Positions 33,549-42,266 of a DNA stretch of 64,000 nt are shown here, piece by piece (within the stretch, counting starts at the first letter, position 1; every line of letters starts with the position of its first letter). Where the stretch lies: the NCBI GenBank assembly GCA_963722815.1, contig CAVROM010000003.1, positions 434,001-498,000 of the forward strand, in the 5' to 3' direction. The notes beneath the pieces are model-generated. The model searched no databases, was not told where the DNA came from, and was given only the letters and a program-made list of their open reading frames with translations. Source of the stretch: DASQFQ01 sp963722815 (GTDB lineage Bacteria; Actinomycetota; Thermoleophilia; Solirubrobacterales; Solirubrobacteraceae). A program made the translations under genes and the position numbers.

Positions 33549-34465
33549 TGCAGATCGGCTTCGTGGGGCTCGGGAAGATGGGCGGGAACATGGTTCACCG
33601 CATCCACCGGGACTCCGACCACCAGGTCGTGGCTTTCGACCTCAACGAGGAGCACGTGAAGGAGGCCGAGGGCAACGGCGCGACCGGCGCCTCCTCGCTC
33701 GAGGACCTGGTGAGCAAGCTCGAGAAGCCGCGGATGGTCTGGATCATGGTCCCGGCCGGGAACCCGACGCAGGCCACGATCGACCAGCTCGCCGGGCTGC
33801 TCGAGGAGGGCGACGCGATCATCGACGGCGGCAACACCAGGTGGCACGACGACGTCGCCCGCGCGTCGGCGCTCGACAAGCAGGGCATCCACTACGTCGA
33901 CGTCGGGACCTCTGGCGGCGTCTGGGGCCTCGAGGTCGGCTACTGCATGATGGTCGGCGGCTACGAGGAGTCGGTCAAGCAGCTCGCGCCGATCCTCGAC
34001 GTGCTCGCCCCGCCCGACGGCTGGCGCCACTTCGGCGACGCCGGCGCCGGGCACTTCGTGAAGATGGTCCACAACGGGATCGAGTACGGGATCATGCAGG
34101 CCTACGCCGAGGGCTTCGAGGTCATGTACAAGTCACGCTTCCCGATCGCGCTCGAGGAGGTCTGCGGGCTGTGGAACCGCGGCTCGGTCGTCCGCTCGTG
34201 GCTGCTCGAGCTCGCCGAGAAGGCGTTCCACGAGGAGGGCAACGACCTCGAGGCGCTGGGCGGCAGCGTCTCGGACTCCGGCGAGGGTCGCTGGACGCTG
34301 GCCGACGCGATCGACCTCGACGTCCCGACGCCGGTGATCGCGGCCGCGCTGTACGCGCGCTTCTACTCGCGCAAGGAAGGCGAGTACACGCACAAGGTGC
34401 TGGCCGCGTTACGCAACCAGTTCGGCGGCCACGCGGTCGAGCGTGCCGCCGGGGCGGGCTTCTAG
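33548..34465 (+). CDS. gnd: 6-phosphogluconate dehydrogenase, decarboxylating (short GndA type)
   Basis: A 305-residue enzyme converting 6-phosphogluconate to ribulose 5-phosphate and CO2. The Rossmann loop 'GFVGLGKMGGNMVHRI', 'IIDGGNTRWHDD', 'YVDVGTSGGVWGLEVGYCMMVGG', the catalytic Lys region 'GAGHFVKMVHNGIEYGIMQAYAEGF' and 'SDSGEGRWT' are all intact. The length is that of the NAD-preferring short class rather than the ~470-residue form; cofactor choice is inferred. Coupled to tal-pgi upstream, with zwf 3 bases downstream. Confidence 0.95.
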   Translation: MQIGFVGLGKMGGNMVHRIHRDSDHQVVAFDLNEEHVKEAEGNGATGASSLEDLVSKLEKPRMVWIMVPAGNPTQATIDQLAGLLEEGDAIIDGGNTRWHDDVARASALDKQGIHYVDVGTSGGVWGLEVGYCMMVGGYEESVKQLAPILDVLAPPDGWRHFGDAGAGHFVKMVHNGIEYGIMQAYAEGFEVMYKSRFPIALEEVCGLWNRGSVVRSWLLELAEKAFHEEGNDLEALGGSVSDSGEGRWTLADAIDLDVPTPVIAAALYARFYSRKEGEYTHKVLAALRNQFGGHAVERAAGAGF

Positions 34466-34468
34466 GCC

Positions 34469-36019
34469 GTGCCCGCCTCGATCCCCACCGACGCCCCGCG
34501 GGAGCAGGTCGGTGACAACCCGCTCGTCGAGGGGCTCGAGCGGCTCCCGGTCGCGCCGACGACGATGGTCATCTTCGGCGCGTCCGGCGACCTCGCCGCG
34601 CGCAAGCTCCTGCCCGCGCTCTACAACCTCGCGCACGAGGGCGCGCTGCCCGAGCGCTTCAACCTGATCGGCGCCTCACGCCGCGCGCAGACGGACGACG
34701 AGTTCCGCGAGGTCGCGCGCGAGTCGATCACCAACAACTCGCGGCGCGAGCCCGACGAGCAGGTCCTCGACGGCCTGCTCGAGCGCATGTACTACGTGTC
34801 CGTCCCGTTCGACGACACCGAGGCCTACGGCAAGCTCGGCGAGAAGATCGACGAGCTCGACGAGGACGCCGGCCAGCCGCTGGCGCGCATGTACTACCTG
34901 TCGACCGCGCCCGAGTTCTTCTCGGTGATCTCCGAGCAGCTCAAGGAGGCCGGCCTCCACCACCACAGGGAGGCGGACGTCCGGGTCGTGATCGAGAAGC
35001 CGTTCGGCACCGACCTCGCCTCCGCGCGCAAGCTCCAGGAGGTCGTCTCGAGCGTCTTCCGCGAGCGCCAGGTCTTCCGCATCGACCACTACCTCGGCAA
35101 GGAGACGGTCCAGAACCTGCTGGCGTTCCGCTTCGCGAACCTGATGTTCGAGCCGGTCTGGAACCGCAACTACATCGACCACGTCCAGATCAGCGCGGCC
35201 GAGGACATCGGCATCGGCACGCGGGCGGGCTACTACGACACGTCGGGCGCGCTGCGCGACCTCGTCCAGAACCACATGCTGCAGCTGCTGACGCTGCTGT
35301 GCATGGAGCCGCCGTCCTCGTTCGACGCCGACAAGGTGCGCGACGAGAAGGTCAAGGTGCTCGACGCGATCCAGCCGCCGACGCCCGAGCAGGTGGCGGA
35401 GATGACCGTGCGCGCGCAGTACACGGCCGGCTCGCCCGGCGGGGAGGACGTGCCGGGCTACCTCGACGAGGACGGCGTGCCCGACGACTCGCAGACCGAG
35501 ACCTACGCGGCGCTGCGCCTGGAGGTCCACAACTGGCGCTGGGAGGGCGTGCCGTTCTTCCTCCGCACCGGCAAGCGGCTGTCGCGCAAGACGACGGAGA
35601 TCGCGGTCCAGCTCAAGCCGGTCCCGCACCTCGCGTTCGCCTCCGACGGCTCGGTCGGCGTACAGCCGAACCTGCTGATCCTCGCGGTGCAGCCGAACGA
35701 GGGCGTGTCGCTCTCGCTGGGGGCGAAGATCCCCGGCTCGCGCATGCGCATCCGGCCGGTGAACATGGAGTTCCTCTACGGCTCGTCGTTCATGTCGCAG
35801 TCGCCCGAGGCCTACGAGCGCCTGATCCAGGACGCGATGCGCGGCGAGGCGACGCTCTTCACGCGCGACGACGAGGTGATCGCGCAGTGGTCGATCATCG
35901 ACCCGATCCTCAAGGCGTGGAAGGAGGGCCAGCCGCCGAAGTCGGAGTACGCGGCCGGCTCGCCGGGCCCGCCGCAGGCGGACGAGCTGATCGCACCGCG
36001 GAAGTGGCGCGGGCTTTGA
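34469..36019 (+). CDS. zwf: Glucose-6-phosphate 1-dehydrogenase
   Basis: A 516-residue enzyme that oxidises G6P to 6-phosphogluconolactone with NAD(P)+. It shows 'IFGASGDLAARKLLPALYNLA' (nucleotide loop), 'VIEKPFGTDLASARKL', the active-site 'RIDHYLGKETVQNLL' (His207), 'AAEDIGIGTRAGYYDTSGALRDLVQNH' and 'PFFLRTGKRLSRKTTEI'. GTG start three bases after gnd. The downstream opcA gene begins one base after its stop, the usual zwf-opcA pairing of actinobacteria. Confidence 0.96.
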   Translation: MPASIPTDAPREQVGDNPLVEGLERLPVAPTTMVIFGASGDLAARKLLPALYNLAHEGALPERFNLIGASRRAQTDDEFREVARESITNNSRREPDEQVLDGLLERMYYVSVPFDDTEAYGKLGEKIDELDEDAGQPLARMYYLSTAPEFFSVISEQLKEAGLHHHREADVRVVIEKPFGTDLASARKLQEVVSSVFRERQVFRIDHYLGKETVQNLLAFRFANLMFEPVWNRNYIDHVQISAAEDIGIGTRAGYYDTSGALRDLVQNHMLQLLTLLCMEPPSSFDADKVRDEKVKVLDAIQPPTPEQVAEMTVRAQYTAGSPGGEDVPGYLDEDGVPDDSQTETYAALRLEVHNWRWEGVPFFLRTGKRLSRKTTEIAVQLKPVPHLAFASDGSVGVQPNLLILAVQPNEGVSLSLGAKIPGSRMRIRPVNMEFLYGSSFMSQSPEAYERLIQDAMRGEATLFTRDDEVIAQWSIIDPILKAWKEGQPPKSEYAAGSPGPPQADELIAPRKWRGL

Positions 36020-36020
36020 C

Positions 36021-37067
36021 ATGACCGAGGAGGTCTGGCGCGAGCGCGACACGACGCCGAGCAAGATCGAGTCGGCGCTCCGGCACCTCCTGATCGAGCG
36101 CTACCACGACGAGGACGCGTTCGTTCCCGCGCGCGTGCTCAACCTCGTGGTCGTCGTCGACGGCGAGTTCCGCGGCGAGATCGAGAACCGGCTCGAGCGA
36201 ATCGGGCGCTACCACCCATCGCGGCTCGTGATCTGCGCAGTGCACTCGGGGCGCAAGACGATCGACGCGTGGGCCAGCGTCGCCGCCGAAGCGGCCGAGG
36301 GGCCGTTCTCACTCGGCCGGGAGCAGGTCGAGATCGACATGGGCGAGCGCCATCTGAAGGCGCTCGACACGATCGTCGACCCGCTGCTGGTCCCCGACCT
36401 CGCCACCGTGGTGTGGGCGCCGCACCAGCACGCCGACGCGGTCGACTCGATGCGGCGGCTGATGCAGGTGGTGCTGGTCGACTCGCAGGACGAGCCCGAC
36501 GTCCGGGCCGCGCTCGAGCGCGCGGTCGAGCTGTGCGACGGCGCCTACGTCGTCGACCTCGCCTGGCTGCGCTCGACGCCGTGGCGCGAGCGCGTCGCGG
36601 CCGCCTTCAACCCGGCGCCGCTGCGGCGCGGGCTCGGCGAGATCTCGAAGGTCACCGTTCGCCACCGCGCCGACTCGCTCGCCGCCGCGCTGCTGTTCTG
36701 CGGCTGGCTGTGCGCGCGTCTGGGCTGGCGGCCCGCCACGTTCTCCGAGGGCGGCGGCAAGCGCCGCGAGGCGCACGTGCGCGGCCGCCGCGGCGAGATC
36801 GCGCTCCGCCTCGACGAGGTCGAGCAGCCGGGCGCGCCGGGGCTCGCGGGCGTCACGATCGAGATGGCGTCGGGCCGCTCGGTGTCGCTCGACCGCGGGC
36901 CCGGCGGGCTCAAGTCGGTGCGCCGCGACCGCGAGGGCAAGGAGCACGAGTGGACCGTGCTGGGCGCCTCGCGCGGCGAGGCGGGCATCCTCGGCGAGGG
37001 CGTGCGGCAGGCGCTGCTGCGCGATCCGACGTACAAGCCCGCGCTGTCGGCGGCGCGCGAGCTGCTT
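36021..37067 (+). CDS. opcA: Glucose-6-phosphate dehydrogenase assembly protein OpcA (3' end uncertain)
   Basis: The ~349 conserved residues match OpcA, which assembles or allosterically activates Zwf in actinobacteria and cyanobacteria. Visible blocks are 'RVLNLVVVVDGEFRGEIENRLERIGRYHPSR', 'LVPDLATVVWAPHQHADAVDSMRRLMQVVLVDSQ', 'YVVDLAWLRSTPWRERVAAAF' and 'LGEGVRQALLRDPTYKPALSAARELL'. As printed, the frame does not stop here but runs antisense through the aldehyde dehydrogenase to 38081. A TAG one base out of frame at 37069 suggests a one-base error just upstream, so the end given is an estimate. Confidence 0.85.
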
Positions 37068-37068
37068 A

Positions 37069-38549
37069 TAGCCGAGCACGAACGGGTCGCGCGTCGCGCC
37101 GGACAGCTCGACCCAGACCGCCTTCGTCTCGAGGTACTCGCGCAGCACCTCGGAGCCGTTCTCGCGGCCGATCCCGCTCGACTTGTAGCCGCCGAACGGC
37201 ACGTTCGGCGCCACCACGCGATAGGCGTTGATCCAGACCGAGCCGGCGCGCAGGCGGGCGGCGACGCGATGGGCGCGGCGGACGTCGAGCGTCCACACGC
37301 CGGCCGCGAGGCCGTAGGGGTGATCGTTGGCCTTGCGGATCGCGTCGTCCTCGTCGGAGAAGGCCATCACGCTCAGCACCGGACCGAAGATCTCCTCGCG
37401 CACCGCGGTCGAGTCGGCGTCGACGCCGGTGAGGATCGTGGGCTGGATGAAGAAGCCGCCGCGCTCGCGGTCGGGGCCGCCGCCGCACACCACGATGGCG
37501 CCCTCGCGCCTCGCGGCGTCGAGGATCCCGGTCACCTTCTCGAACTGCGCCGCGTTGGCCAGCGGCCCCATCTCGGTGTCGGGATCGATCGGGTTGCCGA
37601 GCACGATCGTGCGCGCGCGCTCCGCGATCCGCTCGACCAGCTCGTCGTGGACGTCCTCGTGCACGACCAGGCGCGAGCCGGCCATGCACGTCTGCCCGGT
37701 GGCCGCGAAGACGCCGGCGATGACGCCGTTGGCCGCCGCCTCGAGGTCCGCGTCGGCGAACACGACCTGCGCCGACTTGCCGCCGAGCTCGAGCGTCACG
37801 CGCGCGAGGTGGCTGGTGGCGCCGGCGGCGACGTCGACGCCGGTCTTCGTCGAGCCCGTGAACGCGACTTTGTCCACCCCCGGATGGCGTACGAGCGCGC
37901 GCCCGACGTCCGGCCCGTCGCCGGTGACGACGTTGAACACACCGGCGGGGAAGCCCGCCTCCGTCACGAGCTTGGCGAGCTCGAGCGCGGTCACGGGCGT
38001 GTGGTCGCTCGGCTTGGTCACGACCGTGCAGCCGGCCGCCAGCGCGGGCGCGAGCTTCCAGGTCAGCAGCAGGAGCGGTGAGTTCCACGGGACGATCGCG
38101 GCTACCACGCCGACCGGCTCCTGGCGCGTGTAGACGAAGTAGTTGGGCCGGTCCGAAGGCAGGCTCTCGCCCCCGATCTTGTCCGCCCAGCCGGCGAAGT
38201 AGCGGTACCACTCGGGGAGGTAGCCGAGCTGGCCGGTCATCTCGCGCAGCAGCTTCCCGTTGTCGCGCGTCTCGAGCTCGGCCAGGCGCTCGGCGTCGCG
38301 TTCGATGAGGTCGGCGAGCCGGTGCATCAGCTTCGCGCGCTGGAAGCCCGTGAGCTCACCCCACTCGCCCTCGAACGCCGCGCGCGCGGCGGCGACGGCG
38401 CGATCGACGTCCTGCTCGTCGGCGTCGGGAACGCGGGCCCAGGGCTCTCCCGAGTACGGGTCGACGGTGTCGTAGAAGCGGCCGCCGGCGGAGGGAACGG
38501 GGCTGCCGGCGATGGAGAGGTCGTAGTGCGGAAGCTCGACGGTCGCCAT
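37069..38549 (-). CDS. Aldehyde dehydrogenase family protein (3' end uncertain)
   Basis: About 490 residues of the NAD(P)-dependent ALDH superfamily. It shows 'VPWNSPLLLLTWKLAPALAAGCTVVTKPSDHTP', 'VAFTGSTKTGVDVA', the catalytic Glu in 'VTLELGGKSAQVVFADADL', the nucleophile Cys in 'ATGQTCMAGSRLVVHE', 'EEIFGPVLSVMAF' and 'NVPFGGYKSSGIGRENG'. It oxidises an aldehyde to an acid; the closest type by motif is betaine/gamma-aminobutyraldehyde-like, but the substrate is not resolvable. As printed the frame runs on into opcA antisense. The normal C-terminus ('DPFVLG') lies at the left coordinate given. It sits antisense inside the pentose phosphate cluster. Confidence 0.9.
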
Positions 38550-38579
38550 CGTGCGTCTCCAGGATAGGCTCATCGCCGC

Positions 38580-39260
38580 ATGAGGGAGATCACGGTGCTC
38601 GAGGACCCCGGGGCCGCGGTGGCCGACCGGCTCACCGAGGCGGCGGAGCGCGGTGGCCACATCGTGATCACCGGCGGCTCGACGCCGCGCGGCGCCTACG
38701 CGCGCGCCGCCGCCCACGACGCCGACTGGAGCGGCGCCACCGTGTGGTTCTCCGACGAGCGGATGGTGCCGCCCGACCACCCGGACTCGAACTTCGCGAT
38801 GGCCGACCAGGCGCTGCTGAGCCGGCTCACCAACCCGCCGCGGGTGATGCGCATGCAGGGCGAGCTCGGCGCCGACGCCGCCGCCGGCGCCTACGAGGCG
38901 GCGCTGCGCGAGCAGCTGGGGGGGAGCCCGCGCTTCGACCTCGTGCTCCTGGGCGTCGGCCCCGACAGCCACACCGCGTCGCTGTTCCCGGGCAAGCCGG
39001 AGCTGGAGGAGACCCGGCGCTTCGCGGTCGCCGTCCCGATCGCGGGGATGGAGCCGCAGGTCCCGCGCGTGACGCTCACGTTCCCGGTGCTCAATGCGGC
39101 GCGCGACGTCGACTTCCTGGTCTCCGGCGCCGACAAGGCGGACGCGATCGCGCGCGCGTTCACCGAGCCGCCGGACCCCGAGGCGCCGGCCGGGCGCGTG
39201 CGCCCGGCCCAGGGCTCCCTGCGCGTCTTCCTCGACGAGGCCGCGGCGAGCAAGCTCTAG
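38580..39260 (+). CDS. pgl: 6-phosphogluconolactonase
   Basis: A 226-residue Pgl/DevB-type lactonase that hydrolyses 6-phosphogluconolactone, the step between Zwf and Gnd. It shows 'HIVITGGSTPRGAY', 'VWFSDERMVPPDHPDSNFAMADQALL', 'FDLVLLGVGPDSHTASLFPG' and 'RVTLTFPVLNAARDVDFLVSG'. It is divergent from the aldehyde dehydrogenase (30-base gap) and resumes the direction of the pentose phosphate operon. Confidence 0.95.
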   Translation: MREITVLEDPGAAVADRLTEAAERGGHIVITGGSTPRGAYARAAAHDADWSGATVWFSDERMVPPDHPDSNFAMADQALLSRLTNPPRVMRMQGELGADAAAGAYEAALREQLGGSPRFDLVLLGVGPDSHTASLFPGKPELEETRRFAVAVPIAGMEPQVPRVTLTFPVLNAARDVDFLVSGADKADAIARAFTEPPDPEAPAGRVRPAQGSLRVFLDEAAASKL

Positions 39261-39453
39261 TGGCCCCTCCGACGGATCCCCACGCACTCGGACGGGCGCA
39301 GCCGGCGCCTGGCTGTGTCCTCGGTCGGGGCAAGGGCTCCGCCCTGGCACCCTCCCTGCGTCCTTGCCAGGCATCCGTCTGTCCTGCCTCGCTTCGCTCG
39401 TCACCGGCTTCGCCTCGCGCCCGGCACGCGCGGACCGATCGGAGGAACCACCG

Positions 39454-40413
39454 GTGAAGGGCAGGTTCATCGGGCTCGACGTCGGGGGGACGAAGATCGC
39501 CTCGGCGACGCTCCAGGACGGCAAGCTGGAGACGCGCGAGCTGATCAAGACCGACGTCTCGGACTCCGACAAGCTGGTCGCGCAGCTCGTCGAGCTGATC
39601 GGCCACCTGCGCACCGACGACACGGTCGCGGCCGGGGTCGGTCTGCCGTCGATCATCGAGTTCGAGACCGGGCGGATCGCCCACAGCGTCAACATCCCGC
39701 TCGCCGACCTGCCACTGCGGAAGCTGCTCTCGGACAAGACCGGGATCCCGGTCTACATCGAGAACGACGCGTCGTGCGCGGCGCTTGCCGAGGCGTTCGA
39801 CACCGAGGCCAACCTGGTGGCGCCGAACCTCGTGATGCTCACCGTCGGCACCGGCGTCGGCGGCGGCCTCGTGTTCAACGGCCGCCTCTACCGCGGCTCC
39901 ACCAGCGCCGGCGAGATCGGCCACACGGTGATCGGGCTCGACCTCGAGGACGGTGCGCCCACGCCCGAGGGCAAGCACCCGCTGCCGGGCACGCTCGAGT
40001 ACCTGGCGGCCGGCCGCGCGCTCGACCGGCTCGCGGAGCGCGAGGCGCGCGAGGAGGAGGACTCGTTCCTCGGCAAGCGCCTCGAGCAGGACGGCGAGGT
40101 CACCGGCCACGACGTGGTCGACGGCGCGAAGGCGGGCGACGCCGACGCGCTGCGCGTGCTCGACATCCTCGGCCAGAGGCTGGGCATCGGGATCGCCAAC
40201 GCCATCAACCTGTTCGACCCGCAGGAGATCGTCATCGGCGGCGGCGTCTCGACCGCCGGCGACCTGCTGATGGAGCCCGCGAAGCGCGTGGCCAAGGAGT
40301 ACACCGTGCCTGGCCTCGGGCTCCACACGACGATCCGGCTCGCCCGCCACGGCGCGCAGGCGGGGGTGCTCGGCGCGGCGATGGTCGCGGCCCACGAGGA
40401 AGAAGGGAAGTAG
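39454..40413 (+). CDS. ROK family sugar kinase, probable glucokinase
   Basis: A 319-residue ROK kinase starting at GTG 39454 after the strong site ggagga. It shows the ATP phosphate-1 loop 'FIGLDVGGTKIASATL', the catalytic Asp in 'VYIENDASCAALAEAF', 'LTVGTGVGGGLVFNGRLYRGSTSAGEIGHTVI' and 'LFDPQEIVIGGGVS'. The Cys-rich zinc motif that normally follows the GHxxI stretch in ROK glucokinases is missing: after 'LEDGAPTPEGKHPLPGTLEYLAAGRAL' no Cys is present. Phosphorylation of glucose fits the neighbours (pgl, zwf, GH15). The phosphate donor (ATP or polyphosphate) is unknown. Confidence 0.88.
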   Translation: MKGRFIGLDVGGTKIASATLQDGKLETRELIKTDVSDSDKLVAQLVELIGHLRTDDTVAAGVGLPSIIEFETGRIAHSVNIPLADLPLRKLLSDKTGIPVYIENDASCAALAEAFDTEANLVAPNLVMLTVGTGVGGGLVFNGRLYRGSTSAGEIGHTVIGLDLEDGAPTPEGKHPLPGTLEYLAAGRALDRLAEREAREEEDSFLGKRLEQDGEVTGHDVVDGAKAGDADALRVLDILGQRLGIGIANAINLFDPQEIVIGGGVSTAGDLLMEPAKRVAKEYTVPGLGLHTTIRLARHGAQAGVLGAAMVAAHEEEGK

Positions 40414-40418
40414 CCGGC

Positions 40419-42266
40419 GTGGCGACGGCGAGGGAGCTCGAGACCGACTACCTCCCGATCGCCGAGCACGGACTGGTCGGCGATCTGCACACGATCGCGC
40501 TCGTCGGCACCAACGGGACGATCGACTGGTACTGCTGCCCCTCGTTCGATTCGCCGAGCGTCTTCGGCGCGATCCTCGACAAGGACAAGGGCGGCTTCTA
40601 CGGGCTGCGCCCCGACGCCGAGGACTGGGACGCGAAGCAGCTCTACCTCCCGGACACGAACGTCCTGATCACGCGCTTCTTCACCGAGGCCGGCGTGGCC
40701 GAGGTCCAGGACTTCATGCCGATCGACCAGGTCGAGCTGGCGCAGCACCGCCACCGGATCCTGCGGCGCGTCGTCGTCGTGCGCGGGGAGATGGACTTCA
40801 GGATCGAGGTCCAGCCGCGCTTCGACTACGGCCGCGTCGAGCACGAGGTCGAGATGCATCCGCACGGGGTGCTGTTCCGCTCGCCCGACCTGACGCTGGC
40901 GCTCGAGGGCGCGATCGCGCGCACGATGGGCCACGAGCGGCGGCTCCAGCGCCGCGGCGACGGCGTCTTCGCGACGTTCTCGCTGAAGGCCGGCGACTCG
41001 CACACGTTCGTGCTCGAGCGCGTCGCCCAGGACCACATCTGCCGCCCCTACTCCGAGCGCGAGACGCTCGCGGCGTTGGAGGCGACCGTCGCCTACTGGC
41101 GCAAGTGGGTCGGCCAGTCGGGCTACAGGGGCCGCTGGCGCGAGATGGTGATGCGCTCGGCGCTGACGCTGAAGCTGCTGACCTACGCGCCGTCCGGCGC
41201 GCTGGTGGCGGCGCCCACGACCTCGCTGCCCGAGCAGCTCGGCGGCGGGCGCAACTGGGACTACCGCTACACCTGGATCCGCGACGCGGCGTTCTCGCTC
41301 TACGGGCTCCTGCGGCTCGGGTTCACCGAAGAGGCCGCGGCGTTCATGAGCTGGCTGACCGACCGCACGCGCGCGTGGAAGATCGGGCCGAGCGGGCCGC
41401 TGCAGATCATGTACGGGATCGACGGCCGCGCCGACCTGCCCGAGTACGAGCACGACTCGTGGGAGGGCTACCGCGGCTCGCACCCGGTGCGGATCGGCAA
41501 CGCCGCGGCCGATCAGCGCCAGCTCGACATCTACGGCGAGCTGATCGACTCGGTCTACCTGTTCAACAAGTACGGCTCGCCGATCTTCTCCGACACCTGG
41601 GACAACGTCCGCCGGATCGTCGACTGGTTGTGCGAGAACTGGGATCAGGCCGACGAGGGCATCTGGGAGACGCGCGGCGGCCAGAAGGACTTCACGTACT
41701 CGCGGCTGATGTGCTGGGTCGCGCTCGAGCGCTCGATCCGCATGAACCGCGCGCGCGGCCTGCCGGGCGACATCGTCCGCTGGCTCGCCGAGCGCGACCG
41801 GATCTACAACCAGATCATGCAGAAGGGCTGGAGCAACGAGCGCCAGGCGTTCGTGCAGCACTACGGCTCCGACGTGCTCGACGCCTCGGTGCTGCTGATG
41901 CCGCTGTCGCTGTTCATTGCGCCGAGGGACCCGAAGTGGCTGTCGACGCTCGATGCGATCGGCGACGAGCTCGTCTCCGACTCACTGGTCTACCGCTACA
42001 ACGTCGAGGCGTCACCCGACGGCCTGCGCGGCGACGAGGGCACGTTCTCGATCTGCTCGTTCTGGTACGTCGAGGCGCTCACGCGCGCCGGGCGGCTGGA
42101 CGAGGCGCGGCTGGCGTTCGAGAAGATGCTCACCTACGCGAACCACCTCGGGCTCTACTCGGAGGAGATCGGCCCGACCGGCGACGCGCTCGGCAACTTC
42201 CCCCAGGCGTTCACCCACCTGGCGCTGATCAGCGCCGCCTACAACCTGGATCGCACGCTGGGGTGA
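40419..42266 (+). CDS. GH15 family glycoside hydrolase (trehalase/glucoamylase-like)
   Basis: A 615-residue protein with an N-terminal beta-sandwich ('EHGLVGDLHTIALVGTNGTIDWYCCPSFDSPSVFGAIL') and an (alpha/alpha)6 catalytic domain. 'GGRNWDYRYTWIRDAAFSLYGLLRLG' and 'WEGYRGSHPVRIGNAAADQRQLDIYGELIDSVYLFNKYG' match the mycobacterial-type GH15 trehalases closely, and 'RGDEGTFSICSFWYVEALTRAG' completes the active region. It releases glucose from trehalose or an alpha-glucan. Located 5 bases after the ROK kinase, it would feed glucose to that kinase. GTG start; no signal peptide. Confidence 0.9.
   Translation: MATARELETDYLPIAEHGLVGDLHTIALVGTNGTIDWYCCPSFDSPSVFGAILDKDKGGFYGLRPDAEDWDAKQLYLPDTNVLITRFFTEAGVAEVQDFMPIDQVELAQHRHRILRRVVVVRGEMDFRIEVQPRFDYGRVEHEVEMHPHGVLFRSPDLTLALEGAIARTMGHERRLQRRGDGVFATFSLKAGDSHTFVLERVAQDHICRPYSERETLAALEATVAYWRKWVGQSGYRGRWREMVMRSALTLKLLTYAPSGALVAAPTTSLPEQLGGGRNWDYRYTWIRDAAFSLYGLLRLGFTEEAAAFMSWLTDRTRAWKIGPSGPLQIMYGIDGRADLPEYEHDSWEGYRGSHPVRIGNAAADQRQLDIYGELIDSVYLFNKYGSPIFSDTWDNVRRIVDWLCENWDQADEGIWETRGGQKDFTYSRLMCWVALERSIRMNRARGLPGDIVRWLAERDRIYNQIMQKGWSNERQAFVQHYGSDVLDASVLLMPLSLFIAPRDPKWLSTLDAIGDELVSDSLVYRYNVEASPDGLRGDEGTFSICSFWYVEALTRAGRLDEARLAFEKMLTYANHLGLYSEEIGPTGDALGNFPQAFTHLALISAAYNLDRTLG

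Noticed and set aside
36309..39737. A 1142-codon open frame on the minus strand spanning opcA, the aldehyde dehydrogenase and pgl
   Set aside because: Only the middle ~490 codons are protein-like (aldehyde dehydrogenase); the rest is antisense read-through in GC-rich DNA.
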